A stretch of DNA of 64,000 bases from Edolisoma coerulescens (taxonomy: Eukaryota > Chordata > Aves > Passeriformes > Campephagidae), in assembly GCA_013397115.1 (NCBI GenBank), contig VWZW01004023.1, positions 290,895 through 354,894 of the forward strand. The letters run 5' to 3'. Both the position numbers and the translations under genes were made by a program. Positions 26,245 to 37,567 of this stretch are shown in pieces. The notes below the pieces were generated by a model. The model saw only the letters and a program-made list of their open reading frames with translations. It did not search any database and was not told where the DNA came from. Each line of letters opens with the position of its first letter. Position 1 is the first letter of the stretch.

Positions 26245-29200
26245 ATGGAGGAAGGGGCGGCTGAGTCGCCGCCGGCGGCAGAGAAGAAGGGGGCTGAGGA
26301 GGAGGAGGATGATTTCGGCTACCGGCTTTTCCCGGACCGGAATAAGAAGCCGCAGAGCTTCCTGGTCCGCAGCCTCTTCACTTTTCACAACAGGTGCCAA
26401 CTGATGCTGAGGCTGACCCTGGAAACGAGTAGGTGCTTCCCCGTCCCCCCGCGGGCCCGGCCCCGGCGCAGCAGAGGTGCTGAGGCGGAGCCCGGGCCGG
26501 CCGCGGCCGCTTGCGGCGGTGACCTTGTGCCTTGGGTCCCGGGGAGGGCCCTGCCCTCCTGCCGCAGCACCCCCGCGGCGGCCGGGCTGGGCCCGAGCAG
26601 GTGGCGGGGTGCGGCTGCTGCTTTAGGAACACGCTGATTTTGGTTAAGACAAAATACGATTTCGAAAGTGGGTGAGAGGGTTGTTTTCTTTTTTATAAGA
26701 AAGATCTTCTCTACTTCTTTTTTTTCCTGAGAAATTAAGATGATTTGTCAATTTCTGTGCAATTGTGCTCTTTTCACTGTTTGATGTGGACTGTATAACG
26801 GCAAACACTGGTCCCTATAGGCCGCTCTATTTATGTCTGTTAGTAATAAAATAATGTCAGGATTGACTTGTTTCCTGAACAGCTTTGACTCTGTGTCCTG
26901 GGCTACATCAAAAAGACCGTGGCCAGCAGGCCGGAGGAGGTGGTTGTCCCCCTCTGTTCTGCTCTCATGGGACCCCACCTGTAGTGCTGCATCCAGGTCT
27001 AGTGCCCCCAACATAAGAAGAACATGGAACTGTTGGAGTGAGTCCAGAGCAGGGCCACCAAGTTGGTAAGGGGGCTGGGGCAGCTCCCCTGTGAAGACGG
27101 GCTGAGAAAGTTGGGGCTGTTCAGCCTGGAGAAGAGAAGGCTGTGTGGAAACCTCATAGCAACCTTCCAGTATCTGAAGGGGGCCTACAGGGAAGCCGTA
27201 GAGGGACTCCTCATCAGGAATTGTAGTGATAGGACAAGGAGTAATGGGTTCAAACTGAAACAGCAAATTTAGGTTAGATATACAGAAGAAATTTTTTACT
27301 GTTAAGGTGGTGACGCACTGGGACAGTTGCCCAGAGAAGTTGTGGTCGCCCTATCCCTGGAAGTGTTCCAAGGCCAGGTTAGACGGGACTCGGAGAAACC
27401 TGGTCTAGTGGAACGTGTTCTTGCCCAAGGCAGGGGGATTTGGACTAGATTATCTCTTAGGTCCCTTCCAACTCAAACTATTCTGTGATTCTGTATCCCA
27501 TAGTCTGAGTTGTAACAGATGCCAGTTGCATTGCATTAGGATTAAATACAGCAAATATGAATTTGCATGTATAGTGCTTTTCTTGTTCAGTTTTTTCCTT
27601 GACTGTCTTTATATTTTGTTTATAGATGATTTTCAAAACTTTTGTCTAGAGAAATTGATTGCAGCAATGTTTTTCCAGATCCATATGCTCGACTTCTCCT
27701 TGAGGCTCTGAAGCAATCTGGTTGGTATGTAAACCAATTTGTCTTGTTCTGTGTTGTGACATCACTGTGATAAGTAGTGACTTAAGTTTTTCAAATTCTT
27801 TTCTGTAACTTTGTTTGGGCCTTTCAGCACTGTCTTCAATGACCGGCACTTTTCTTGTGAAAACTGTGATGGCTGTGTCGGTGGAGGTTTTGATGCTGCC
27901 ACATCTCAGGTAGGTGCTAGACATAGTCCCCTTTCAAAGGACTTCAATTTTTTTAGTGTTCTGTCACTAGGATTAAATCTACCAATACTGATACCTGAGT
28001 TAATCATGAAAACAAGATAAATGAAAGGATGTTCTATGCTATTGGAACTAGTACACTTCAGAATGATAAGGCTGTTAATGTTGAAAAACACCAATCTAAA
28101 GACCCTAAATGCTGTTGGTGCTGTGTGCTGTGTCTCTGAGAAGTAAGGGAGGTGTTGAAACTGGCTGAAAAGTCTACCTATATATCTTCTTCTGCAGATT
28201 GTTCTCTGTCAGAACAACATTCGCCGACAATCCCATATGAACCGGGTGGTCACACATGAATTGATTCACGCGTTTGATCATTGCCGTGCACATGTTGACT
28301 GGTTTAAAAATGTCAAACACTTAGCATGTTCAGAGGTAAGTTAAAATGCTTCTAATGTTGTCATTTTATTAATTACTGCTGGTTATTAGGGTTGCTTTGT
28401 GTCATATGGTCCGTTGTACACAATTAATTTGTTTTAATCCTGTTAATACATTTTGTCCTTTCTGTCAGGTCAACCTAAATAATTTTGTTTAGAAAACAAA
28501 TACTTAGTTTTCACAAATATTAATAAGTTAATGTCATACTAAGTAGAATGTGATCATTGTGAGTATAAGAAGTGGTTATTGACAAATGAGAGAGTAGTTA
28601 GAGGTGAAAATACATTCACACATTAATCAAATGCTTATAGAATTCTTTTTATTCCATGCAAGTCTTGGTATGGTGGGTAGTTATCACAGCAGTACAGTAA
28701 CCTTGTTTTTGTTTAGATGTTTTTGATTAACAACAAACTTGTCATTTCCAGTAACATTCATTTTTTGAGTAATTGTGGTATTGCTGCTCGTACACTGTAG
28801 TTGTGAACCCATGTCCATTGGATGGGGTTCTGAGCAACCTGGTCTAGTGGAAGGTGTCCCTGCCCATGGCAGGGAGATTAGAACTAGATGATCTTTAAGG
28901 CCTCTTATAACCCAAACCATTCTATGATTCTGTGGTTTCAGAGCACATTTGCGGTTTTAAAGGCCTTAATAATTGATGCTTTAGGAGGTGAAATTAAATG
29001 GTGCACAGGCTGAGAAGGATTCCTCTTGTGTATGTGATGCAGGTGTCACGTACACAAGAGGAATCCACATGCTTTTATTTTATTTCTGATGTAATCCATA
29101 GAATTTAGTCACAGAAAAGCTTATCCTTTTGATTACTGTTATAAAAGTGCACTTGTGACTGTGTGAAGTAGGTGGTTTTTTAACTGTGTTTTAAAAATAT

Positions 29201-32200
29201 ATAAAAATACTATGTTGGCTTTGTTTGGTGGGGTTTTTTGTTTGTTTTTGGTCATGGGTTGGTTGATTTGTTTGTTTTTAATGAGAATGTATTTGATTCC
29301 AGAATTTAGATGAGCACAAAGTTCACCTATAAACAGTATGTGAGATAAGCATAATTATGAGTTTAGTATTGACCAAAGCAGATTTCAGAAAAATTCATTT
29401 TCATTCATAAATTGAATTAGTATTTTCTGTGGAAAAGAGCCATAGTCACTTACTACCTTCTTATAGACAAAACTTAATGAAGTAACCTTATCTGGTATGA
29501 GTAAAGTCATTCTGAATGGCTGCCAGGCACCCACCAAGCTATTCTCTGACTTCCCTTGCTCAGTAGGAGAGGAGTCAAAAGTAAGATTTAAAAGCTCCTG
29601 GATCCAGATAAGGACATGGAGGTCATTCACCAGTTGCTGTCATGGCAAAGCTACACTTGATTTGTAGAAGATTAATTTAATTTATTACCAATTAATGACA
29701 GGGTAGGATAGTGAAAAATAAAACTAAAAATATCTTTCCCCCACCTCACCTTCTTCCCAGGCTCAGCTTTACTCCTTCATTTTTGACTCTTCTATCTCCT
29801 TCCCTGCCAAGTAGCACAGGGAGCCAGGGAATCTGAGCTGTGGTCAGTTCATAACACGTTGTCTCTGCTGCTCCTTCATCCTTTCACTCTTTCCCTGGTC
29901 CAGTTTGAGGCCCTTCCCACAGGATACAGTCCTTTGTCAGCTGCTCCAATGTGAGTCTTTCTCTTGAGCTGCTATTCTTCAAGACCTGCTCCAACTTGAG
30001 TTCTTTCCACAGCATACAGTCTGTCAGGAATGGACTGCTCTAGCATTGGTCCCCCAAGGCCCACAGTTCCCGACAGTAAATCTACTCCTGCGTGGGCTCT
30101 CTGTGGGCTGCTGCTTTTTTCAGGGCATCTGCTCTACTGTGTTGTTTCACAGACTACAGGGAGACAACCTCTGTCTCCATGCTCTTCTCCACAGGTGGCC
30201 AGGGAATTCTCTGATGCCTGCAGCACGTCCTCCCCCTCCTTCCTCACTCTCTTGGTGTCTGTGGGGCATCGCTCCTCCATCTCACAGCTGGCCTGTAGTG
30301 TTTTTTATCCTTTCTTAGACATGTCATCACAGAGATACAGCCAGCACCACTAATGGGCTCAACTTTGACTAGTGGTGGGTCTGTTTTAAAACCAGTTAAA
30401 ACTGGCTCTGTCTGACATAGGGACAGCCACTTTTCCAGTCTCACAGAAGCCACCCTGGCAGACCCCTCACTGCCAACATTTTGCCATGTAAACTCTATAC
30501 AATAATTCTGAATTATTAACTATCATCTACTTTTTTTTTGTCTAAGCATTTACACAGTGCAGAATAAAGCATGTAAGCCTCAAATATAAGTTTTATATAA
30601 AACATTTTTATAGAAGTTTTATATAAAACAAGTGCATGTTCTTGCTCTTGTTGGGATTATTTTTTCACTTCAGGTCTTTTGATTACTTAATTATATGGTA
30701 TTTATGTTTTTTGTTGACAGCTTTTTAATTCTTACCTTTTCATTTTTTCCATGCATTTATTTTCACTCTGGTACATGATTATAGGAAATCAGGATTAAAT
30801 TACATTTCCCAACAGACCATGTAGGGTATAGAACATTTAGCAGACGAAAGAAATCCTAGTGTACAGAACAAGACAGTTAACAAGCTAAAACATGCATGCT
30901 CATTTAAATGTGGCTTTTTGCGAAACGGATGGGTTACTGCTCTTCTGGGTATTGCAGCTGTAGTCTTTGAAAGGTAGCTGCCTTTCTTCTTGACTCTTCT
31001 AACAGATTCTGATATAGATTGGGGAGAATGTTACTTTCTGTGTTCTTCTAGCAGTTCATAAATATACATACACACATACATGTAACCTCTACTGCTCATT
31101 TATTTAAGCTTTAGGTGTATGTGAGATGAGAAACTTGAAGGTTGCTGTAGTAATACTTCACAGTTCACTGAGGCTGAGATGGATGTAAAGAGTATGGTAG
31201 TAACAGGTACCTAAGAGGTTAAAGTGGCCTTGGGAATGTTCTCTGCCAGCAGTCACCAGAAATATACTGAAGAAAAGCATTTGTTACAAGTTTTTTGACT
31301 TCGTATTTTCGTGTGTTTCTCTGATCTTGTGACTTTTTATTTTTCTCAATAGATTCGAGCTGCTAATCTCAGTGGAGACTGTACATTGATGAATGAAATA
31401 GCCAGGTTTAAATTTGGATTGAAAGGGCACCATCAGGTAAAGACTGTGGATGTTAAAATCTAAAAATTTGTTATGAGCCATCTTTACCTACTTGGTCTCA
31501 GCCTTCTGCACTTTCATAGCTTAAAATTTGTAAAAAGAAATAGATGCCACGGACTTGCAATTTCCTCTTAACTAACCCTTAATGATTGATGTTAGGGGTT
31601 TGTTCCCACCTTGTTATTTTTATTGGAGTGAAATTCCTGAATACTTAGTCGTGTTTTAAAGCATTACCACTGATAGTAGATGGCTAATAAAACCAAACAA
31701 AAAGCAGGGCTTGCAGGAAATGTAGTGGAAATACCTTGTCCACTGTAAGTGGGTGACACTCTTTTTAAAAGTCTTTGAAAACTGAAGGAAGCAAAATAAG
31801 ATTTCTAAATAACCATGTGTGTTAAGTCTTGTAGGAATTAATTTTTGTAAATAGTAATGAAGTCTAGGGTGGCATGTTAGCTTGTAGATGATGTTTACAT
31901 ATTTTTTTGTCTTTTGGTAAACAAGCTGTGTAAGAAAAAGTTACCACAAAGAGAGGTATCAAAATGAAGGCCAGTAGAGAAGTCATTCCTTTGTTTTACA
32001 GCATTTCAGTTTGTAAAGAACCTAACTGGTATTTGTGTCTGTTTCTTTCTGACCTACTTTTTCTTGTGTGCAGGTCAAGTTTTATGAATACTTAATACCT
32101 ACAAAAAATGCTAAATTGTATTTTAATTCCTGTTCTAAGGAATGTCTTTTAATTATCTCATGGTTTATGTGTACATGGAAAACTAAAGCATAGTTTACAC

Positions 32201-32563
32201 AGAATGAAACTAAAATATACTTTAGTACTTACTGCAGGCACTGTTTGACTTCTTTCATACAAAATAATTGCCTAAATAATAGGAGTTAATACTTGACAAA
32301 ATTTGGAAAAAAGTTATGCTTATAATGACAGATTTTTCTTTATTTATTTTTCATTTTAGACTTGTGTACGAGACAGAGCAATTCGTTCCATTCTGGCTGT
32401 TCGGAAAGTTAGTAAAGAAACAGCAGAAAAAGCTGTGGATGAAGTTTTTGATGCTTGCTTCAATGATCTGGAACCTTTTGGAAGAATCCCACACAACAAA
32501 GCAGATGCAAAACGTGCTTACAGAGACTTTCAGAACAGAGATCGCTATACTGCTAATTTGTAA
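26245..32563 (+). CDS. ATP23: ATP23 metallopeptidase and ATP synthase assembly factor homolog (6 exons, 245 aa, complete)
   Basis: M76-family zinc metalloprotease. Yeast Atp23 acts in the mitochondrial intermembrane space, where it processes Atp6 and chaperones F0 assembly. The human protein was also reported as a Ku70-binding protein (XRCC6BP1/KUB3). Exons: 26245-26428, 27679-27724, 27828-27909, 28198-28335, 31353-31436, 32360-32563. All have GT-AG borders; the 738 nt close in frame with TAA at 32561-32563. The active-site HELIH is at residues 124-128 in VVTHELIHAFDHCRAHVDW. Cysteines at 77, 87, 90, 93, 108, 133 and 148 fit the cysteine-rich, oxidatively folded family. The C-terminus (EPFGRIPHNKADAKRAYRDFQNRDRY) matches human ATP23 closely. 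Human is 246 aa, so length is normal. The N-terminus is divergent, with an acidic run at about residues 18-23 (EEEEDD) and no obvious targeting presequence. The start is the first ATG downstream of the gap and gives the family's usual length. Confidence 0.96.
26886..27503 (+). mobile_element. CR1 LINE 3' fragment in ATP23 intron 1
   Basis: Plus-strand CR1. Translated pieces include the GYIKKTVASRPEE-like stretch and LGLFSLEKRRLCGNLIATFQ. The copy ends in the typical CR1 tail (GGTCCCTTCCAACTCAAAC, then TATTCTGTGATTCTGT). 5'-truncated and interrupted by stops, so inactive. Same orientation as the host gene. Confidence 0.93.
28815..28945 (+). mobile_element. CR1 LINE 3'-end fragment in ATP23 intron 4
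   Basis: A short copy of the CR1 3' terminus: GAGCAACCTGGTCTAGTGG, a block around the CCCATGGCAGGG motif, and the closing CATTCTATGATTCTGTGG. Only the last 130 bases or so remain. Confidence 0.9.
29017..29066. other. Long perfect-stem hairpin in ATP23 intron 4
   Basis: The arms 29017-29032 (GGATTCCTCTTGTGTA) and 29051-29066 (TACACAAGAGGAATCC) are exact reverse complements. One T-G wobble and four more pairs follow (29033-29037 with 29046-29050), leaving an 8-base loop. Function unknown: it could be a small hairpin RNA, a collapsed inverted repeat or a template-switch product. Confidence 0.8.
29700..30500. mobile_element. LTR/ERV-type interspersed repeat in ATP23 intron 4
   Basis: CT-rich, coding-like composition unlike the intron around it. 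I recognise the pattern from a family common in passerine genomes: a CAGTTCATAACACGTTGTCT block, repeated CTGCTCCAA/TGAGT blocks with CACAG..CAGTC units, CTCCTTCCTCACTCTCTTGG-like text, and a closing CACAGAAGCCACCCTGGC block. It is diverged and has no intact frame. Family name and orientation cannot be fixed from memory, and the edges are approximate. Confidence 0.6.
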
Positions 32564-32925
32564 GGGGGGGGAGGAACCACGTGAGAAATTACATTAATAC
32601 CTGACTGTTCTGTAACATCTGGAATTATAGTCTGTGCCCACAGTGCTGGTGGAAAGGGCAAATCTATCAAATGTATCAATTAAATTTTTAGACTTTTTTC
32701 ATGAGCCAATTTCCATGGGAGTAAATGGGGTAAATGAACCAGACTAAAAACTGTGTTTTCTCACCTGTTATTCCAGAAAGATAATTTAGTATACCAAATA
32801 ACTTGTCAAATAATGATCTGCATATTTCAATGTGCATTTAATTTTGATTGGTCTGACTGACTAGGACTTGGTTTCTGAAAGTTTTGTTGTCACTGAATAA
32901 ATCTTTTCATAAAATCTTTACATTT
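32564..32925 (+). other. ATP23: ATP23 3' UTR with AATAAA signal
   Basis: After the stop codon, a canonical AATAAA occurs at 32896-32901 within CACTGAATAAATC. Cleavage is expected about 15-25 bases later. A 3' UTR of about 350 nt is implied. No stronger signal lies between. Confidence 0.65.
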
Positions 32926-33739
32926 TCACTATCTTTGATACACAGTCATGAACTTGATGATCTTCATCACTCTATTTTAAAAGATGGGCACCTGAACTAC
33001 AGCTCCATGGTCTAGATTTAATAACTATGGCTAAACCCAAAATTTAATAACTGCCACATTTGTTTTTGAGCATCTCCTGAAATTCTTGGGCGGTCTAACA
33101 TTTGTTAGTGGTGGGAAAGCTTTTGTGACTTGAGTCCTTTAATGCCCTGAATTGCTGCTCATGTCCTGATTTGTCTCTGGTAGTGGAGGACTGGGTATGA
33201 TGATTAGTGTTACCTTCTCCTGTTCTGTGTCCCAATATATTTTGTGACAACAGGACTGTCAGTGTACGAAGCTTTTTCAGGCAATACATAACTGAGCTTT
33301 GGCTGTGGTGAGACTTGAGTGAGGCACTGAACTGCTTAGGTAGGGAAATGTCAGCACATGTACAAATTTCAAGTGCCTGACATGCTACAGCTGAAAGGGG
33401 GAGATACTCCCAAGTACCTCCAGAATTTGGCAGCCTTTAATAGGGCCCTTGTTTGACTGCAGCTTTGGGCTCCTGCTATCCACCAGTTTATTTCACGTGC
33501 CTACAACGTTTTGGATCTGACCATCATTTTGTAATTTCCTCCTGGGCAGTATTCAGTCATGTGATAAGTCTCCAGCCCAGTGGTCCTGCTTCTAAGGTGT
33601 CACTCAGGAACAAGATGCCTGAAGATGACAACAGTGTGTTGCCTTTTCCTGATCAGCAGCAAACACCTTGCGAAGATCCAAACCTAAGCACAGTCCTCAA
33701 AAAGGACAAAGCAGCACATATAAGAAGTGCCTGAGAGAG
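32926..33739. other. Intergenic sequence downstream of ATP23
   Basis: No exon or named repeat was recognised. The open frame at 33453-33734 has no family resemblance. Confidence 0.5.
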
Positions 33740-34258
33740 TGTCCTAGGTTACAATGTAAGAAGTAACGAAAAGTATGTATTCTATTGTCATCTTCACAAG
33801 CTGTTAAAGCAAGTGGGGCAGTGTTTGTTATCTCCTACCATGACTCATCCCTGATAACTCCCTCCAGAGGGCTATCTCTGTTTAATGGGCCATCAAGGAC
33901 CCACAGCATGACCCATTGAATTACCCATTGTGAGATGCTCTGCCCAGGGGGGAGGAGCCAAGCATTCCTACCTGGATATAATCTGGGGTTTAGAACAGCA
34001 CAAGCAGCCTTTACCTACCGGATTCCCAGAGGACAAGAGCTACCACTGGCCCTTCAGGTGAAGACCAGACACTACTACAGGATCACTGCTTCAACAGAAC
34101 CACTTCATCTGGGCTGCAACCACCACCCTGACTAACAGGAGGTCAGGTTGTATCCTGACTCTCTCAGTGTTCTTGTACTGTTGCATTTATTTTAATTTTC
34201 CTATTAAATTATAATTCTGACTTGTGATCTCCCACTGGTTTGTTTTCAAACTAATACA
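33740..34258 (+). mobile_element. Probable solo LTR (about 520 bp)
   Basis: The element starts TGTCCTAGG and ends CTAATACA, so it has TG...CA termini. Inside are a GGATATAAT TATA-like box (about 33974-33982) and an ATTAAA polyadenylation signal (34203-34208) about 50 bases before the end, as in a U3-R-U5 LTR. No internal retroviral region flanks it. The flanking five bases (GAGAG / GGCAG) do not form a clear target duplication. It resembles an avian ERVL-type LTR, but the family assignment is from memory. Confidence 0.6.
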
Positions 34259-35235
34259 GGCAGCTGATCAAGCTTGAAGTGCCTGAGTTCTGTTTGTGTT
34301 GGACTGGGCATGGGTTGCATTTATTTCCAGGTGTAGCATAATTCATACCTACAGGAACCATTACTTCTGGGGCTAAGCATTAATGTAGGTTCCTCAGAAA
34401 GTCATCTCAGTTGTACTGGAGGAAGTTAGGTCCTGACTAAGATTCCTGAAACCTGTGCTTTCAGTAGTTTCACAGAATTTCAAATGGAGATTTCATAATC
34501 TTATTTTCCTGGGGTAATTCATCAGTGACTGACATAATCTCATGGCTGAATATCTGAACAGAAAAAAATGGGTATAATAACCTAGATACCTATGGAGAAA
34601 ATTACATATTGAATTCTAAGCTTCCCATATTCCATGTAGTCTATATAGACCTGCAGTTTCCAAAATCCCCTGAGGATCAGAGATGCCTTGAAAACAGCAT
34701 AATAGTGTGTGTTAATATTCCCTTAACCTTTACTGCTCTTCAACTCACCATTTTAGTCAGTATGATGTATGATGTTGGGTTTTTTATACTTCTGACACCT
34801 ATTCTGGTAGATAATCCCTTCATTATACTTTATTAAACAAAGTTCTGCTTTAATGAATGTGTGTGTGTGTTTACATTTATATTGTATTTTGACCAATACA
34901 TAGCTTAAATATATACATTTTTCTTCTATCTGGGATAAGCTTTATCAAGTCTACTTAGAAATGAAAAATACAGCAATAAAAACTAGAAAATGCAAGCATA
35001 CAAGCTGCTTCTTTTTTTTCTGTAGCATTTTTGATATGTGAACATGATGAAAATCTTGGAAAGAAAGTATTCCAGAGATATCTGCAAGAAATATTGGTAA
35101 TAAAGAGGACATTGAGCTATATAAAGATGTAATTATTAACATATATATGTGTATCAGTATGAAATAGTTGGAGACCATGTTGGGCACAGTAATCACAAAA
35201 CATTTGATTTTGCAATTCTTGGAGAAGTAAGGAGG
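34259..35235. other. Intergenic sequence
   Basis: AT-rich, with a short (GT)n tract at about 34858-34872. The 108-codon minus frame at 35277-34951 is hydrophobic, has no recognised domain and is probably chance. Confidence 0.5.
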
Positions 35236-35239
35236 GGAG

Positions 35240-37282
35240 TCAGCAGAACTGGTACCTGGGAATTCTAGAGGGCACACTTTGTCCTGTTTAGAAGCTTGGT
35301 TGGCTGGGTACCTTGGGAGGCAGTCCTGAAGGGCAAAGGAGTCCAGGAAGGCTGGATGTTCTTCAAGAAGGAAATCTTCAAGGTGCTGGAGCAGGCCAGC
35401 CTGGCTGAACAGAGAGCTTTGGCTGGAACTCAGGGAAAAAAAGGAGAGTTGGAAGAAGGGCCAGGCATCTCAGGAGGACTACAAGGATGTCATGAGGTTT
35501 TGCAGCGAGGAAATTAGAAGGGCCAAAGCCCAATTAGAACTTAATCTGGCTACTGCGTAAAAGACAATAAAAGTGTTTCAATAAATAACTTTGTGACAAA
35601 AGGAGGGCTAAGGAGAATGTCCATCCTTTATTGGGTGGGAGGGGAAACACAGGAACAGAGAGGAGGAACAGATGAAAAGACTGAGGTACTCAATGCCTTC
35701 TTTGCCTCAGTCTTTAGCGGTAAAACCAGTTGTTCTCTGAGTACCCAGCCCTCTGAGCTGGGAGAGAGGGGCAGGGAGCAGAATGAAGCCCTCATAATCC
35801 AAGGGGAAATGGTCAGTGACCTGCTGCACCACTTAGACAGACACAAGTCTATGGGGCTGTACAGGATCCAACCATGGGTACTGAGGGAGCAGGCAGAAGT
35901 GCTCACTGAACTACCTTCCGTCATTTATCAGCAGTCATGGTCAAATGGGAAGGTCACAGTTGGTTGGAGGTTAGCAAATGTGATGCCCAGTTACAAGCAG
36001 GTTCAAGAGGAACTAGAGGCCTTTGGGGTGGGGAAGGTCATGGAGCAGATCACCTTGAGTGCCATCACGTGGCACATACAGGACAACCAGGGGATCAGGC
36101 CTAGCCAGCATGGTTTATGAAAGGCAAGTCCTTCTTGACCAATCTGATCTCCTCCTGTGACAAGGTGATCTAGTGGATGCAGTCTACGTGGACTTCAGTA
36201 AAGCTTTTGACACTGTCTCTCACAACATTCTCCTGGAGAAACTGGCTGCTCTTGGCTTGGATAGGTGCATTGTTCATTGGGTTAAAAACTGGCTGAGTGG
36301 CTGGACCCAGGGAGTTGTGAATTGTGCTACATCCAGCTGGCTGCGGGTTGTTAGTGATGTTCCCCAAGGTTCAGCATTGGGGCCAGTCCTGTGTAATATC
36401 TTTATTGATGATCTGGATGAGGGGATTGAGCGCACCTGCAGCAAGTTTGCAGGTGACACCTGGGTGGGAGTGTTGATTTGCTGGAGGGCAGGAAGGCTCT
36501 GCAGAGGGATTTGGACAGGCTGGATCGATGGGTTGAGGTCAACGGTATGAGGTTCACCAAGGCAAAAAGCCTTGGGTCCTGCTCTTGGGTCACAACAACC
36601 CTGAGCAGCACTACAGGCTGGGGGGAAAGTGTCTGGAAAGCTGCTCCTGGGGGATGTTGGTTGACAGCAGCCAAATATGAGCCAGTGTGTGCCCAGGTGG
36701 CCAAGAAGGCCAGTCACATTCTGGCCTGTATCAGAAATAGTGAGGTCAGCAGGACCAGGGCAGTGATTGTCCCCCTGTACTCAGCACTGGTGGGGACACA
36801 CCTTGAATCCTGTGTTCAGTTTTGAGCCTCTCACTTCAAGTGCTGGAGCATGTTCAGAAAAGGGAAACCGAGCTGGTGAAGCATCTAGAGTACAAGTCAT
36901 ACAAGGAGCAGTTGAAGAAATTGGGGTTCTTTATCTTGAAGAAAAGGGGGCTGGGGGAGACCTTATCTCTCTCTCTAAATACCTGAAAGCAGGTTGTAGC
37001 CAGGTGGGGGTTGGTCTCTTTTCCCAAACAACAAGTGACAGGACAAGAGGAAACAACCTCAAGTTGTGCCAGTAAAGGTTTATATTGGATATTAGGAGAT
37101 ATTTCTTCATGGAAGGGGTTGTCAAGCATTGGAAGAGCCTGCCCAGGGCAATGGTTGAGCCACCGTCCCTGAAATTATTTAGAAGACATGTAGGTGTAGG
37201 TTTAGTGGTGGACTTGGTATTGTTAGGTTAACGGTTGGATTCAATGATCTTTCCAACCTAAATTATTCTTTGATTCTATGTA
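35240..37282 (+). mobile_element. CR1 LINE, long 5'-truncated copy (about 2 kb) with dead reverse transcriptase
   Basis: The largest repeat here. The ORF2 section at 35593-36120 (VLNAFFASVFSGKTSC) precedes the reverse transcriptase frame at 36173-36550, which has motif A YVDFSKAFDTVSHN, then SDVPQGSALGPVLCNIFIDD. The catalytic FADD reads FAGD, with GGT at 36452-36454. The frame is broken near 36118 and again after 36550. The C-terminal part continues at 36478-36825 (DLDRLDRWVEVNGMRF). The tail ends near TTATTCTTTGATTCTATG. Confidence 0.95.
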
Positions 37283-37567
37283 ATAATGTCTATGAAATAA
37301 AATTGCATCTCCAGAAAAAGTCATTTTCAGCAACAGATACTTTTCAGTTATACCAAGTCAAATTATAATGGCAGAATATATGCACAGCAAGTCACAGAAA
37401 GCAATCAGGACAGTCTGATGGGCTTCTTATCATTCCCTGAGAAAAGGAGGGACAATAATTACATGGAACTTTGCACACACTGTTTATCAATTGGAGCAAT
37501 CATTTCATTGCTTCAGGTGCAATTTTAATCTGCATCCTTTTTTCTCATCAAAACAGAGGTTAAAAAA

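Larger units (their letters stand above)
25790..26620. promoter_or_regulatory. CpG-island bidirectional promoter of RPAP3 and ATP23
   Basis: An abrupt GC-rich, CpG-dense block inside AT-rich surroundings spans the RPAP3 exon 1 donor (26155, minus) and the ATP23 start codon (26245, plus). No TATA box is apparent. This fits a broad housekeeping promoter driving both genes divergently. Both products are constitutive proteins. A 24-base N run at 26179-26202 hides the core. Confidence 0.8.

Noticed and set aside
25614..26637. Several overlapping open frames of up to 192 codons across the CpG island on both strands
   Set aside because: GC-rich sequence lacks stop codons by composition. Several run through the Ns. 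Only the ATP23 exon 1 frame is supported by homology and splicing.
30588..30630. 17-bp direct repeat (AAGTTTTATATAAAACA) with a 9-bp spacer, considered as target-site duplication
   Set aside because: Too close together to flank an insertion, and AT-rich; a simple local slippage duplication is enough.
36274..36717. Minus-strand open frames of up to 147 codons over the long CR1 copy
   Set aside because: Antisense to the reverse transcriptase frame; no independent protein similarity.
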